Positions 1 through 8,074 of a stretch of 64,000 nt of DNA are shown here, piece by piece. The position numbers and the translations under genes were made by a program. Location of the stretch: the NCBI RefSeq assembly GCF_002157505.1, contig NZ_NFSC01000027.1:1-64000 (forward strand). The letters run 5' to 3'. Origin of the DNA: Arthrobacter agilis. GTDB taxonomy: Bacteria > Actinomycetota > Actinomycetes > Actinomycetales > Micrococcaceae. Each line of letters begins with the position of its first letter. Position 1 is the stretch's first letter. A model generated the notes under the pieces. It searched no databases and had not been told where the DNA came from. It worked only from the letters and a program-made list of their open reading frames with translations.

Positions 1-36
1 ACCCGTAGGGGTCAGGCGGGCATTACGGTGGGACAT
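1..36 (-). CDS. IS481-family transposase, N-terminal 12 codons only
   Basis: Twelve codons from an ATG at 36 read MSHRNARLTPTG on the minus strand. This is the typical opening of actinobacterial IS481-family (DDE integrase) transposases. The rest of the gene lies outside the window. The start codon directly follows a 13-bp inverted repeat that contains the likely Shine-Dalgarno sequence. The family call rests on the N-terminal motif plus the element end; catalytic residues cannot be seen. Confidence 0.7.
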   Translation of the reverse strand, partial: MSHRNARLTPTG

Positions 37-89
37 GAAGACCTCTTAGTCGTTGGCGTGTGTGGTAACCACCAACCTAAGAGGTCTTC
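37..89 (-). promoter_or_regulatory. Hairpin masking the transposase ribosome binding site
   Basis: Two perfect 13-base arms (GAAGACCTCTTAG at 37-49 and CTAAGAGGTCTTC at 77-89) flank a 27-base interior that has its own short palindrome (GTGGT-A-ACCAC). On the minus strand the downstream arm abuts the transposase ATG and contains AAGAGG, the likely ribosome binding site. The stem would therefore sequester translation initiation in transcripts that read in from outside, a known way for insertion sequences to limit transposase synthesis. That role is inferred. Confidence 0.55.
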
Positions 90-135
90 ACCCTTTCACC
101 ATGTAACCAACGTCCTGTCTCAGTACAACTAGTTC

Positions 136-795
136 CTACCCGGCATTTCCGGTGACGTCGTTCGAGGTGACACCTTCCAGTGCTGCGCCGCCTAACGGGT
201 CCGATTGCCACGCTTCAAGGGACCACTGCTGATCGGGGTCGCCGCTGAGGATACTCATCCCCGTGTTGTGGAGGGTCAGCGTCCGTACACGGGCAGGAGG
301 CATGCTGGTGGAGACAGCGGTATAGACCCTGATCGCGGCGCCGTGTGAGAACACCGCCACCGAATCCTCCGGGGAATGACCGCGGGCAATCATCCGGATG
401 GTGCGGTCGTACCGCTCGATGAACTCGTGTCCGGTCGTACCGCCGGGCATGCGCCGGTCGAGGTCGCCCTCCATCCAGCCGATCAGGCACGAGGCGTATG
501 CCTCCACCGACGCGGGATCGTTCAGCATCTCCAAGGTGCCCGCGCTGATCTCCTCCAAACCAGGGACAACGCGTATGTCGCGTCCGAGCGTAGCTGCCAA
601 TGGTTCGGCGGTCAGTTGCGTGCGGATGAGAGGCGAGGCGTAGATCGCGGTGATGCTCTGGGTCGCGAGAGCTGCCGGCACGGCGAGTGCTTGCTGCTCC
701 CCAAGGGCGCTCAAGCCGGCTCCTGGGAAGGATGTATCCAGATGACCGGTGACGTTGTTCGGGGTTTGCCCATGGCGGATCAACAACAATCTCAT
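136..795 (-). CDS. Histidine phosphatase family protein (phosphoglycerate mutase-like)
   Basis: The product has 219 residues. It begins MRLLLIRHGQT, with the catalytic RHG motif at residues 7-9 and the second conserved histidine in a later SHG motif (VAVFSHGAAI). This matches the histidine phosphatase superfamily, whose members transfer or hydrolyse phosphate through a phosphohistidine; the substrate cannot be told. The ATG at 795 is chosen because the RHG motif should lie within the first ten residues; the frame is open up to 843 but that extension has no family features. The stop lies 8 bp from the end of the IS481-family element. The gene is monocistronic as far as can be seen. Confidence 0.8.
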   Translation of the reverse strand: MRLLLIRHGQTPNNVTGHLDTSFPGAGLSALGEQQALAVPAALATQSITAIYASPLIRTQLTAEPLAATLGRDIRVVPGLEEISAGTLEMLNDPASVEAYASCLIGWMEGDLDRRMPGGTTGHEFIERYDRTIRMIARGHSPEDSVAVFSHGAAIRVYTAVSTSMPPARVRTLTLHNTGMSILSGDPDQQWSLEAWQSDPLGGAALEGVTSNDVTGNAG

Positions 796-1147
796 TCCAC
801 CGACCCTACGGTGTCTGCCCGGTGGTCGTACGCCCGGTTTCATCCTCAGGTCTGTGTCGCAACCGACTCTTCAGTCACGAATAACAGACCCTGCTTGAAA
901 GACACGGTAGCAAGACAGGGCAGGAGCAGTAGTGGCGTGAGAGCGGCAGTGTCTCGTCCTGCTGCCTTGCATCCCAACAGTTGCAAGACAGTTGATGCTG
1001 GAGCTAACCAGGGCTTCTGAATACCAGAATACTGAATTGGTTGATTCGTGTTTCCAAAGGTTCATCTATTCTGGCAACACACCCTCATGCCATTACTCCA
1101 AATCGTGGTGGTTGGATGCGGCAGAATCACACTTTTATGACTAGTGA
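796..1147. other. Intergenic stretch, no gene recognised
   Basis: No convincing coding frame was found. Base composition drops from about 870 rightward, marking the left edge of the AT-richer island that carries the two following genes. No clear terminator or promoter was identified. Confidence 0.5.
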
Positions 1148-2119
1148 TTATCTTAAGTACCTTGAAGCAACATTGAGTAATTCCGTCACATCAGATGTGA
1201 TCGGAGTAGGACTATTCGAGCAACTTCGATGTGCGGAACGTGAGCGCACAATCTCGCGTGATCCAGCTTCTAGTACGCATTCGGCGGCGAGTAATACCTC
1301 TGGATCCGGTGCGGGCGGCAGCATCTCGACAGCCATCCAACGCTTGAGGAGGGCTTCTGGTCCATGTCTGCCTCGACCGACGCGCGCTGACCAGCGGGCG
1401 GCGTCAAAGGAGAGTGGTCCGTAGAGGGCGGACGCGTCGAAAATGATGAGACGGCCGTCTACTGTCTTACCCATGTTCGCTGGCGCAAGATCACCATGCA
1501 GAGGCCTTGGATTACCCCCTGTGTATGCGGTGGTCGCCTTGCTCAGCCAGAAGGAGGGAAGAGTGTATCCGGATCGAGAAAGAGCAGACGCTGCTGCTTT
1601 CCAGCGGGGCACCATCACCGTGCTGAGCGGCCTGAGCGATGGCGTCAGCTCATCACAGGAGCGGTGCATGATTGCACTGATGCTCGCTAATTGATCGACA
1701 ACATTCAGCTGGTCATCCGAACGAAAATCGAGCGGTCGTATGTCGAGGTGTTCCATCACCAGCCAACTACACCTGCTCGCCTCACCGAATACGAGGCGAG
1801 GCACATCGAGATTTCGGGCCCGCCACAACTGCTGGAGCGGTCCTTCCCCTCGTGGCTGGTCCCCATAGACCTTTAGGATCACCTGTGGGCCGAGGTTCGT
1901 AACAGGAGAGCCTTCCGCCACTAAAAATCGGTAGAGGATTCGTGGTTTGTGATCGACAACTACCGCCCCAAGGAATCTGCCCAACTTCAACTGATCCCTC
2001 AGTGGCCGCAATGCGGCAACAACCCGATCAAAGACCGGAAGATCTTCAACAGCCTGCTGCATGATGAGCAGACGCTGCTTCTGAATCGCTGAGACCAGTT
2101 CATTATCGGGCTTTTTCAA
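1148..2119 (-). CDS. Aminoglycoside phosphotransferase (APH)-like kinase family protein
   Basis: The product has 323 residues and an APH/choline-kinase-like fold signature. ILKVYG (81-86, candidate ATP-binding lysine K83) is followed by a hinge-like VMEHLD (121-126). The catalytic loop is HGDLAPANMG with H208, D210 and N215, and the metal-binding aspartate is probably D228 in IIFDAS. The aspartate is followed by A rather than the usual W or G. Start is TTG at 2119 with GAGG upstream. The substrate is unknown and may be a small molecule or a protein; antibiotic resistance should not be assumed. The gene is divergent (80 bp) from a membrane-anchored ParB-like protein, and both sit in AT-richer DNA unlike the surrounding genome, suggesting horizontal acquisition. 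Confidence 0.7.
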   Translation of the reverse strand: MKKPDNELVSAIQKQRLLIMQQAVEDLPVFDRVVAALRPLRDQLKLGRFLGAVVVDHKPRILYRFLVAEGSPVTNLGPQVILKVYGDQPRGEGPLQQLWRARNLDVPRLVFGEASRCSWLVMEHLDIRPLDFRSDDQLNVVDQLASISAIMHRSCDELTPSLRPLSTVMVPRWKAAASALSRSGYTLPSFWLSKATTAYTGGNPRPLHGDLAPANMGKTVDGRLIIFDASALYGPLSFDAARWSARVGRGRHGPEALLKRWMAVEMLPPAPDPEVLLAAECVLEAGSREIVRSRSAHRSCSNSPTPITSDVTELLNVASRYLR

Positions 2120-2199
2120 GCAGTCACTACCTCGTCGGATTAGGATCGTATCGAAGACATGCTACAGCTGAAAGCTTACAACCAAAGGGGATTACAATA

Positions 2200-3582
2200 A
2201 TGATGAAAGCTTTTACGGGCTCAAAGAGAGACCTTAAGATCTCGTTCCGGTTCTTCCTCGTTGCAAGCAGTATACTTCTCAGTGCCGTAATATTCGACGC
2301 TAGTAACTGGACGTATACAGACTTAGCTAACTTCCTCATATCCGTTATCTTGAGTGTCTACTTTCTCTTCTTGGCGCAACGTCTCAACTGGAGGGCCGAA
2401 GAGCGCGCAGAAGCAGTAGCAAACGCAGATCTCATCACGTCAACTGGAGTGCTTGCCATGAACAGTGCACGCAGTCTCTCCGGATCCGAATCAGCAGCGC
2501 TCCGAGTTGCAGCGGACGCACGAGCGGCACTACAGCATTACCCCGCTGCTAACCAGGCTAGACAAGAAGACCTGAGGGCTTCAGTGGTAAACGCCTACAA
2601 CGATCTCGCTTTCTCAGTATTTCTCCGTGCTGGCACTCTAGCGCGCTCGGTGTGGGCACGTTTGTGCGAGGGAACTGCGGACGTCATACGTGAAACGGAT
2701 GAGCTGGTCTTCAGTCCATCGAAGCGGATCAGAGACAAAGAACTGATGCGCGTTGCCGACCACATCGGATTTATCGAGATGCTAGGACGGGCCTTGCGGA
2801 AGAACGGTGAAGTGGGTGTGGCAGTGTTTGAGAGCATCTCGCTGCCGGCAGTCTGGGATCCGTTAACCACGATAGACTCCCGACGCCCGCCAGTGAGGCG
2901 TTCAGCTCGGACGGAAACAATCCACCGTCTAAATCGCTTTGAAATGCTCTACCAGGACGAGCTCACCGTTTTGCACGACTGGTCGACGCTGCGTGACAAC
3001 GCCGACCGTCTCAGTTGCGAGGTAGAACTTGTCGACAGTGCTGCGACCGATGAATGGCTGGCTCCTTGGTTCGTCGGACAAGGAACGGACGGTAGTGCAC
3101 GCCCAGTGAACGTGTTGAATTGTGAGCTCGAAGAGCGCGCGAAGTACGACACGCTGCGGATCAACGCTACGACCCCACGCTGGCCCCAGGCTCTCAAACA
3201 TGGTGAGATTCCCGAAGGAATGCGCGCTACAAGCATCGACAATCTGTGCCAGGTACTGGAAGCACAGCCAACCCCGATAATCTGCGTTCTTGCATACGAA
3301 CTGTACATTAATGGGCATACGGGCGAGAAAAAGCGTGTGGTACTTGATGGCAACCACCGCCTCGCAGCGGCGCGCCGACTGTCTCTCACCCCGGGTTCAT
3401 CGGACAGGACTCATCATTCTCATGGATTCAAGGTTCTAACCTTCCTAATCAGAGAGCTACGACCGATCAATAGCGTTGTCTCTGCTGGTGGTAGAAAAAA
3501 GCATCCCTACGAGTGGAAGGGTTTCACGCCCGATATCGGACTGATCCGGGGAACATGGCGACCCAAGCAATCTGCCGAGTGA
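2200..3582 (+). CDS. Membrane-anchored protein with a C-terminal ParB/Srx-like motif, function unknown
   Basis: The product has 460 residues. Two predicted membrane helices lie near the N-terminus (about 16-33 and 42-59), followed by a long soluble part. Near residues 383-394 the sequence DGNHRLAAARRL matches the core DG-x-H-R signature of ParB-like nuclease / sulfiredoxin-fold domains, preceded by a beta-rich stretch (PTPIICVLAYEL). The middle region (about 70-350) is not recognised. The RBS AAGGGG lies upstream; ATG at 2200 or 2203 are both possible. The gene is divergent from an APH-like kinase and shares its lower GC content. A membrane-tethered ParB-like domain is unusual; a role in defence, plasmid maintenance or nucleotide chemistry is only speculation. 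Confidence 0.55.
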   Translation: MMKAFTGSKRDLKISFRFFLVASSILLSAVIFDASNWTYTDLANFLISVILSVYFLFLAQRLNWRAEERAEAVANADLITSTGVLAMNSARSLSGSESAALRVAADARAALQHYPAANQARQEDLRASVVNAYNDLAFSVFLRAGTLARSVWARLCEGTADVIRETDELVFSPSKRIRDKELMRVADHIGFIEMLGRALRKNGEVGVAVFESISLPAVWDPLTTIDSRRPPVRRSARTETIHRLNRFEMLYQDELTVLHDWSTLRDNADRLSCEVELVDSAATDEWLAPWFVGQGTDGSARPVNVLNCELEERAKYDTLRINATTPRWPQALKHGEIPEGMRATSIDNLCQVLEAQPTPIICVLAYELYINGHTGEKKRVVLDGNHRLAAARRLSLTPGSSDRTHHSHGFKVLTFLIRELRPINSVVSAGGRKKHPYEWKGFTPDIGLIRGTWRPKQSAE

Positions 3583-3929
3583 AGCGCTGAGTTCTTGGGG
3601 TCGCTGCTTGTAGGGGCGAGCAGTTAATAGCATCGATTGCTCCGCGACTAGAACAGTGCTAATGAGTTGGCGGCTTGACCGACTGGGGTGAGTGCACGAT
3701 CTTCTCTAACCAACGTTGGCCCGACGCTGGCCGGGAGCTTACCGGTTACGCGGAAGAACATTCCGACTCACAAAGTCCGAACGCGGGGACTTCTAAGGCG
3801 AAAGGCGGTGAGGCAACTTTCCGAGACAACGAGAGGCCCGGATTTTCGGGGGAGTGGTCGCTCGACGTGTGACCGCTTCGGGTGTCTTAGAAAGCTTTAG
3901 CTATACGAGACACCGCAAAAGCCTAGGCC
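3583..3929. other. Intergenic stretch, right edge of AT-richer island
   Basis: No convincing gene was found. Short open frames here lack ribosome binding sites or recognisable motifs. Composition returns to high GC towards 3900, so this is probably the right border of the acquired segment. No direct repeats or tRNA remnants that would define attachment sites were noticed. Confidence 0.45.
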
Positions 3930-4256
3930 TCACATCGTCGAGCCAGTCCCGTTGGCGGCCCGACCGCCGCGTGAAGCTACCTGCAGCGCTACCGCAACCG
4001 ATTGTCCCTCGCTGATTCGTTCCTGGTGGCGGACCATCTTCTTCAGCGGCAGCACGTAACCGCCCTCGCGGGGCAGCAGTGAGGTCTCCCATTCGGTCAT
4101 TCCGATGCGTACGGATACCGGAACCACGCCCCAGCCGTAGGTCGCCCGACCGGCCTCGACGCGAACATACTCGCAAACGTCTTCTGGCACCACGAGCCAG
4201 TAGAACGGGGCTGGGCCCCGCCACTCGAACAATTCTGCGCTGAAGGTTTGGTCCAT
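3930..4256 (-). CDS. DUF1905 domain-containing protein
   Basis: The 108-residue protein matches the DUF1905 pattern closely: F-x-A-E-L-F-E-W-R-G-P-A-P-F-Y-W near the N-terminus, then YGWGVVPVSVRIG and a TSLLPREGGYVLPLK segment. The family forms small beta-barrel-like proteins of unknown biochemical role, common in Actinobacteria and sometimes fused to YdeI-type domains. Length is normal for a stand-alone member. It is probably transcribed alone. Confidence 0.8.
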   Translation of the reverse strand: MDQTFSAELFEWRGPAPFYWLVVPEDVCEYVRVEAGRATYGWGVVPVSVRIGMTEWETSLLPREGGYVLPLKKMVRHQERISEGQSVAVALQVASRGGRAANGTGSTM

Positions 4257-4407
4257 ACTGGCTAGAGTCCCCGGGTCCGCGCCGAAGCGTCAACCCTGGG
4301 CCAGTAAGGGATCCTCATACGGGACTTCGAGTGCACCACCGACTGTCGCTGTCCGACCGGCCGTGGAGTTACGGACTAAGGTGTTCTCCCAATAAAGAGG
4401 ACTTCTG

Positions 4408-5132
4408 ATGCACCCTCTTCGCAGACTCGAGTCCATTCTTGCTGACTCCACGGCCCGGAGCCTGGACCGGGTCCTGCTCGGGTGCGGTGCCGCAGCGGGA
4501 CCGTTATTCATTGCCGGCTTCACGGCAGCAGGCGCGGCCCGATCAGACTACAATCCAATCCGCCACCCGGTGAGCTCACCGGCGCTGGGCCCGGACGATG
4601 GATCCAGGCACTGAATTTCAGCGTTAACGGTCTGCTCTATCTCGGTTTGGCTGCCGGACTGGCTCACCGTGGAGACGCCGCGACGCCCCGGGCCGGGCCC
4701 CTGCTCATCGGCGCGGCCGGCCTCGGACAAATCATTGCCGGGCTGTTCACGACCGACCCGGTCAGCGGCTACCCTCCAGGTACCCCGGCCACCCTGGATC
4801 ACTACGGCCGAGCCGGGGCGCGAGTGCATGATCTCGTGGCGGTCCCGGTTTTCCTGGGCATCCCGGCGGCGGCCCTTCTCTGGGCGCGTACCTTCGCCCG
4901 TCACGGGTGCCGCCGCTGGTCCCGGTATTCGGGCACCACGGCAGGAACCATGGTCATTGGCTTCATGCTCACCAGTGCGGCTTTCGCCCAGGCCCCGGTC
5001 CTGGCGCCTATCGGTGGACTCCTCCAGCGACTGACAGTCACCCTCGACATGGGCTGGCTCAGCGCACTGTCGGTCCAAGCGCTCATCACCCCGCCTCCAC
5101 CAAGCCAAGCAGCGAAATCGATTGACCGGTAA
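4408..5132 (+). pseudogene. DUF998 family membrane protein, frameshifted
   Basis: The first 60 codons (from ATG 4408, RBS AGAGGA) read LLGCGAAAGPLFIAGF and end in YNPIRHPVSSPALGPD, which is the DUF998 N-terminal pattern. At about 4593-4600 this frame runs into nonsense, and the expected continuation (RWIQALNFSVNGLLYLG) is found in the -1 frame. That frame stays open through several hydrophobic helices to a stop at 5132. One missing base, probably in the GGCCCGGACG run, explains the break. It is either a real frameshift mutation or a sequencing or assembly error. DUF998 members are multi-pass membrane proteins of unknown function, about 200-230 residues long, matching the combined length here. 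Confidence 0.75.
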
Positions 5133-5228
5133 ATCAGTATCAGAAATGTGCAATGAGGGTCGGTTGCTCGTGCAATCTACCCGCCTCAGGTCCCGTAGCC
5201 GGTACAACTGTGGACATAGGGTTGCTAG

Positions 5229-5816
5229 GTGGACTTTGCGACGACACCCGTACTGAAAGCCAGCGGCGTAGTGCTGGAGCCCCTGCAGCTGGCCCACAGC
5301 GAAAATCTTTCCGAGGCCGTGGCCGAAGGAGATCTGTGGCGCACCTGGTACACCCACATTCCCTCACCAGAAGCGATGAACGAGGAGATCGCGCGTCGCC
5401 TCGCGCTGCAGGCTCAAGGGCGCATGGCTCCATGGGCGGTCATCGATGCTATTTCCGGCCGAGCGGTAGGCATGACGACCTACTGCAACCTCGACCCAGC
5501 GAACTGCCGCCTCGAGATCGGGTCGACGTGGCTCGGAAAAGAGGCTCAGCAGACCGGCATCAACACAGCCAGCAAAATGCTGCTCCTCACCCGGGCCTTC
5601 GAGGACCTCGGGTGTATCGCCGTCGAGTTCCGGGCGCACTGGCACAACCGTCAATCACGAGCAGCCATCGAACGCCTCGGAGCCAAGCAGGACGGAGTCC
5701 TGCGCAAGCACACGATCTTCGAAAACGGCACCATCCGCGACACCGTCGTCTACTCCATCATCGACGACGAATGGCCGACCGTGAAGTTCGCCCTTAATGA
5801 GCGGATGAGCAGGTAG
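5229..5816 (+). CDS. GNAT family N-acetyltransferase (RimJ/RimL type)
   Basis: The product has 195 residues and starts at GTG 5229. The layout is that of RimJ/RimL-like GNAT enzymes: an N-terminal substrate strand (LEPLQLAHSENL), a central strand IGSTWLGKEAQQTGIN standing in for the acetyl-CoA pyrophosphate loop, and a C-terminal V-E-F-R-A-H-W-H-N-R-Q-S-R-A-A-I-E-R-L-G motif, the hallmark of the subfamily. It probably transfers acetyl from acetyl-CoA to an amine on a protein N-terminus or small molecule; the substrate is unknown. It follows the frameshifted DUF998 gene on the same strand after 96 bp. Confidence 0.85.
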   Translation: MDFATTPVLKASGVVLEPLQLAHSENLSEAVAEGDLWRTWYTHIPSPEAMNEEIARRLALQAQGRMAPWAVIDAISGRAVGMTTYCNLDPANCRLEIGSTWLGKEAQQTGINTASKMLLLTRAFEDLGCIAVEFRAHWHNRQSRAAIERLGAKQDGVLRKHTIFENGTIRDTVVYSIIDDEWPTVKFALNERMSR

Positions 5817-6356
5817 GAACAGTCCGCAGAACACCAACCAGTGGTCCGGGATTCGTAGGAGTGCATAGGAACCTGATGGTGGATGCTGATCATTTTTCAG
5901 GGGCCTGCTCCCGAGCTTTGTTGAATGCGCAAACCCGCCATCCCTCCGTCAACGGCAAGCAGAGGGAGTCGGCGTGCGTTCGCAATCTGACTATCGGAAA
6001 AGATCGACGGACACCGGCAGCGAGCAAATCAACAACCTGCCGATCACTTTCTTGGGATCGTGGCCCCTCCAACGCCCTGATGGATGTACAGGTCGCCGCG
6101 CGGACGTCGGCGGCGAACATTACTACGGGCTTATCGCACGAACCTCACAACAGAACGCGAGTAATCGCCCGTCTCCGTCGAGAATGCCTTAGGTCGTCTA
6201 GCTCTGAGGGTCACAACCCGTCCCTCCTCAGCCAATCTCCGCCTCCAGCGTCATGCCCAGGCTTCCGTCCCGCCGTCAGTGTGAACGTGACCGGCATATG
6301 ACCGTCGAGGCGTTCATTGCTTCCGAGAACGGGGCCCGTCGCGTGAGTCGTCACCG
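5817..6356. other. 540-bp stretch without a recognised gene
   Basis: Open frames exist on both strands, but none has a good ribosome binding site, family motif or normal amino-acid composition. A segment near 5900-5930 (GAGCTTTGTTGAATGCGC) loosely resembles insertion-sequence ends, but no transposase or matching partner end was found. Confidence 0.4.
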
Positions 6357-7862
6357 CTACTCCGGCCGCTCCGCAGCCGGCGTCGGCGTCCCCGGCGGAG
6401 CCGCCGGATCGCCACCGCCACTACCGCCGCTGGAGTCGTGATAATGCCAGTACCGGCTTGTTGCGTTCACGTCGGCGAGTATCAGCAGGCCACTGTTGGC
6501 CGTGCCTTGCGCCGCGCTGTTGAGGTTCTGCTTCGTCGAGGTCACGTTGTGGACGTACTGGTCCGCGTCCACGACACGAGGTGTCTTCGGGGCGGTGCTG
6601 AAATCGATATCGTCCAGCGGCGTGGATTTCTCGTAGATCGCACCCCCCGTGCTGGTGCAGACACCGGCGTCCGTCGTGTCACCGGGCCGAGGGTAGGTGG
6701 CGAAGGTCCGCAGCATCTGGGTGCTCTCATCGATCATGACGATCATCCGATTCGGACACTCCGATACGGTCGCGATCGTGTGCGCGGACCAGGTCGTACC
6801 GTTCAATGCCAACAGCTGGATCAGCGGCTCGGACGCGGCGGTGTACGAGGTCTTGACAGCGGCGAAAACCCGGCCACCGGAGGACCCCAGCCGCTTCAGG
6901 TTCATGTGGTCGTCAGCGCTGTTCCGCCCCAACACGGCCGCCACCGGAGTGGTCCAGTCGGTGTCCGGCGTGCCATCGACGTGGTAGCTCCAATACCTGC
7001 CGTCGAGGGCATCGCCGACCTGCCGGCTCCACATCACGCCGATCTTGTTCCCGTCGAAGGCGATGACCGCCGACGTGTCGTCCACGGACACGTTGCTCAA
7101 GCCTTCAGGGCTCAAGGACGCAGGATGCGCGAACGGCGTCCCCCAATACCGGCCATCCGTACCCGTGGCGTTCAGGTAAATCCGGTTCCCCTGCTGCCAC
7201 GTGGCCCACACCCGACCGGTCGAGTCCTTATCGATGGTCAGCGCCTCGACACGCTCGTCGTTGACTTTCGTCGTGTCCATCAACGAGTACGTCTTCCTCG
7301 CCGAGTCGTAGCTGTAGCGGCGCATCGCCGTCGGGAAGCCCGGCTCCGCCGGGAGCCCGTCGTTGACGAACCGATAGCTTGCCACATACAGCGTCGTCCC
7401 GTCCCACAGCACGTCGTGATGGGTTTGTGCACGCGTTTCCGTCGCCACACCCGTATCGATCCACGAGCTCGTCGCGGCATCGAACCGGAAGATATGGAAA
7501 TCGGAGCTGGCAGTGTCCCACAGGTTCCCCCACCAGGACCCGTCGTTGAACCACAGCGCACTCGTGGCCCGCTTTGTACCGATTGGCGACGGAGTCCCTG
7601 CATGCGACGGGCCCTCGACTCCGGCATCGCCCGGCTCCGCCGCGCTAATCGCTGGTGGCGGTGGCACTGCTGGCGTGGCCACGTCGGCCGATGGAGTCGA
7701 TGGAGTTGTGGGCTCGGTTGCTGATGTCGGTGGTGCCGTCGGTGCGACCCGATCGTCGAAGCCGGTGGTGGCGTCGCTAAAGGCTGAACAACCCGTGAGC
7801 AGTAAGACAGCGACCGCCGAAGACAGCAGGTGTCTGCGGCGGTCGCTGAATGAGCCGATCAT
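6357..7862 (-). CDS. Secreted lipoprotein with a beta-propeller-like body, function unknown
   Basis: The product has 501 residues. The N-terminus has basic residues, a hydrophobic stretch and a lipobox LLTGC (Cys25), so it should be lipid-anchored outside the membrane. A Thr/Pro/Ala-rich linker (about 30-77) leads to GDAGVEG (78-84) and a long domain with repeated W-containing blade-like strands (NDGSWWGNLWD, GRYWGTPF, GRVWATWQQGN), suggesting a beta-propeller. It ends in a Ser/Gly/Pro-rich tail. The domain name and ligand are unknown; carbohydrate or cell-surface interaction is possible. The start overlaps the stop of a short exported ORF by 4 bp (ATGA), with no strong own ribosome binding site, so translation may be coupled. 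Confidence 0.65.
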   Translation of the reverse strand: MIGSFSDRRRHLLSSAVAVLLLTGCSAFSDATTGFDDRVAPTAPPTSATEPTTPSTPSADVATPAVPPPPAISAAEPGDAGVEGPSHAGTPSPIGTKRATSALWFNDGSWWGNLWDTASSDFHIFRFDAATSSWIDTGVATETRAQTHHDVLWDGTTLYVASYRFVNDGLPAEPGFPTAMRRYSYDSARKTYSLMDTTKVNDERVEALTIDKDSTGRVWATWQQGNRIYLNATGTDGRYWGTPFAHPASLSPEGLSNVSVDDTSAVIAFDGNKIGVMWSRQVGDALDGRYWSYHVDGTPDTDWTTPVAAVLGRNSADDHMNLKRLGSSGGRVFAAVKTSYTAASEPLIQLLALNGTTWSAHTIATVSECPNRMIVMIDESTQMLRTFATYPRPGDTTDAGVCTSTGGAIYEKSTPLDDIDFSTAPKTPRVVDADQYVHNVTSTKQNLNSAAQGTANSGLLILADVNATSRYWHYHDSSGGSGGGDPAAPPGTPTPAAERPE

Positions 7863-8074
7863 GGGGTTTTTTTCGTGGTCTGATCAGTTGCACCCTCAAC
7901 CCCGACATCACCGGTAGCAGCCGACGCTGCCACCGGCACCACCAGGGCACCCAGCCCAAGCAGCAATGCTGCCATCAGAGTGCCTAGCCATGAAGTCCTA
8001 CGGACTCCGCCGTGCCGCCACCTGTAAAGGAATGGGTCCTTGCGCATCGTTGCTCCCGAGGTCGATTGGTTCAC
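7859..8074 (-). CDS. Short exported protein, possibly a truncated paralogue of the next lipoprotein
   Basis: The product has 71 residues and starts at GTG 8074 with an excellent RBS (AGGGAGG). It has a classical signal peptide: an RWRHGGVRR basic region, a hydrophobic core (about 30-48) and a cleavage site after ASA. Only about 18 mature residues follow, starting TGDVGVEGATDQ. This GDVGVEG motif recurs in the downstream lipoprotein as GDAGVEG, just before its main domain. The simplest reading is that this is the surviving N-terminus of a related secreted protein whose body was lost or replaced. A genuine leader peptide coupled to the lipoprotein is the alternative. Confidence 0.5.
   Translation of the reverse strand: MNQSTSGATMRKDPFLYRWRHGGVRRTSWLGTLMAALLLGLGALVVPVAASAATGDVGVEGATDQTTKKTP

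Larger units (their letters stand above)
1..127 (-). mobile_element. End of an IS481-family insertion sequence
   Basis: The window opens inside an insertion sequence whose transposase reads leftward out of the window. Read on the minus strand, the element appears to start at 127 with TGTACTGAGACAGGACG, which resembles the TGT-starting terminal inverted repeats of IS481-family elements. It then runs through a hairpin to the transposase start at 36. The other end lies outside the window, so target duplication and completeness cannot be judged. The element ends only 8 bp from the stop codon of the neighbouring phosphatase gene, so the insertion may have trimmed or changed that gene's 3' end. Confidence 0.75.

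Noticed and set aside
796..843. Upstream extension of the first histidine phosphatase to 843
   Set aside because: Places the RHG motif at residue 23 instead of near residue 8 and adds an unrelated Arg/Gly/Pro-rich tail.
1148..2119. Calling the APH-like protein an aminoglycoside resistance gene
   Set aside because: Only the kinase fold signature is visible; the substrate-binding part does not match known resistance enzymes and the partner gene suggests another role.
5900..5935. Sequence resembling an IS5/IS1380-type terminal repeat (GAGCTTTGTTGAATGCGC)
   Set aside because: No transposase fragment and no matching second end nearby; the similarity is short and from memory only.
5861..6301. 146-codon open frame on the plus strand
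   Set aside because: No ribosome binding site, odd composition (Ser/Arg-rich, no hydrophobic core) and no recognisable motif.
7863..7875. A7 run before the overlap of the short exported ORF and the lipoprotein, possible programmed frameshift
   Set aside because: The heptamer is not in the standard slippery register (G-AAA-AAA-A), and the lipoprotein has its own signal peptide and lipobox, so a fusion would make little sense.
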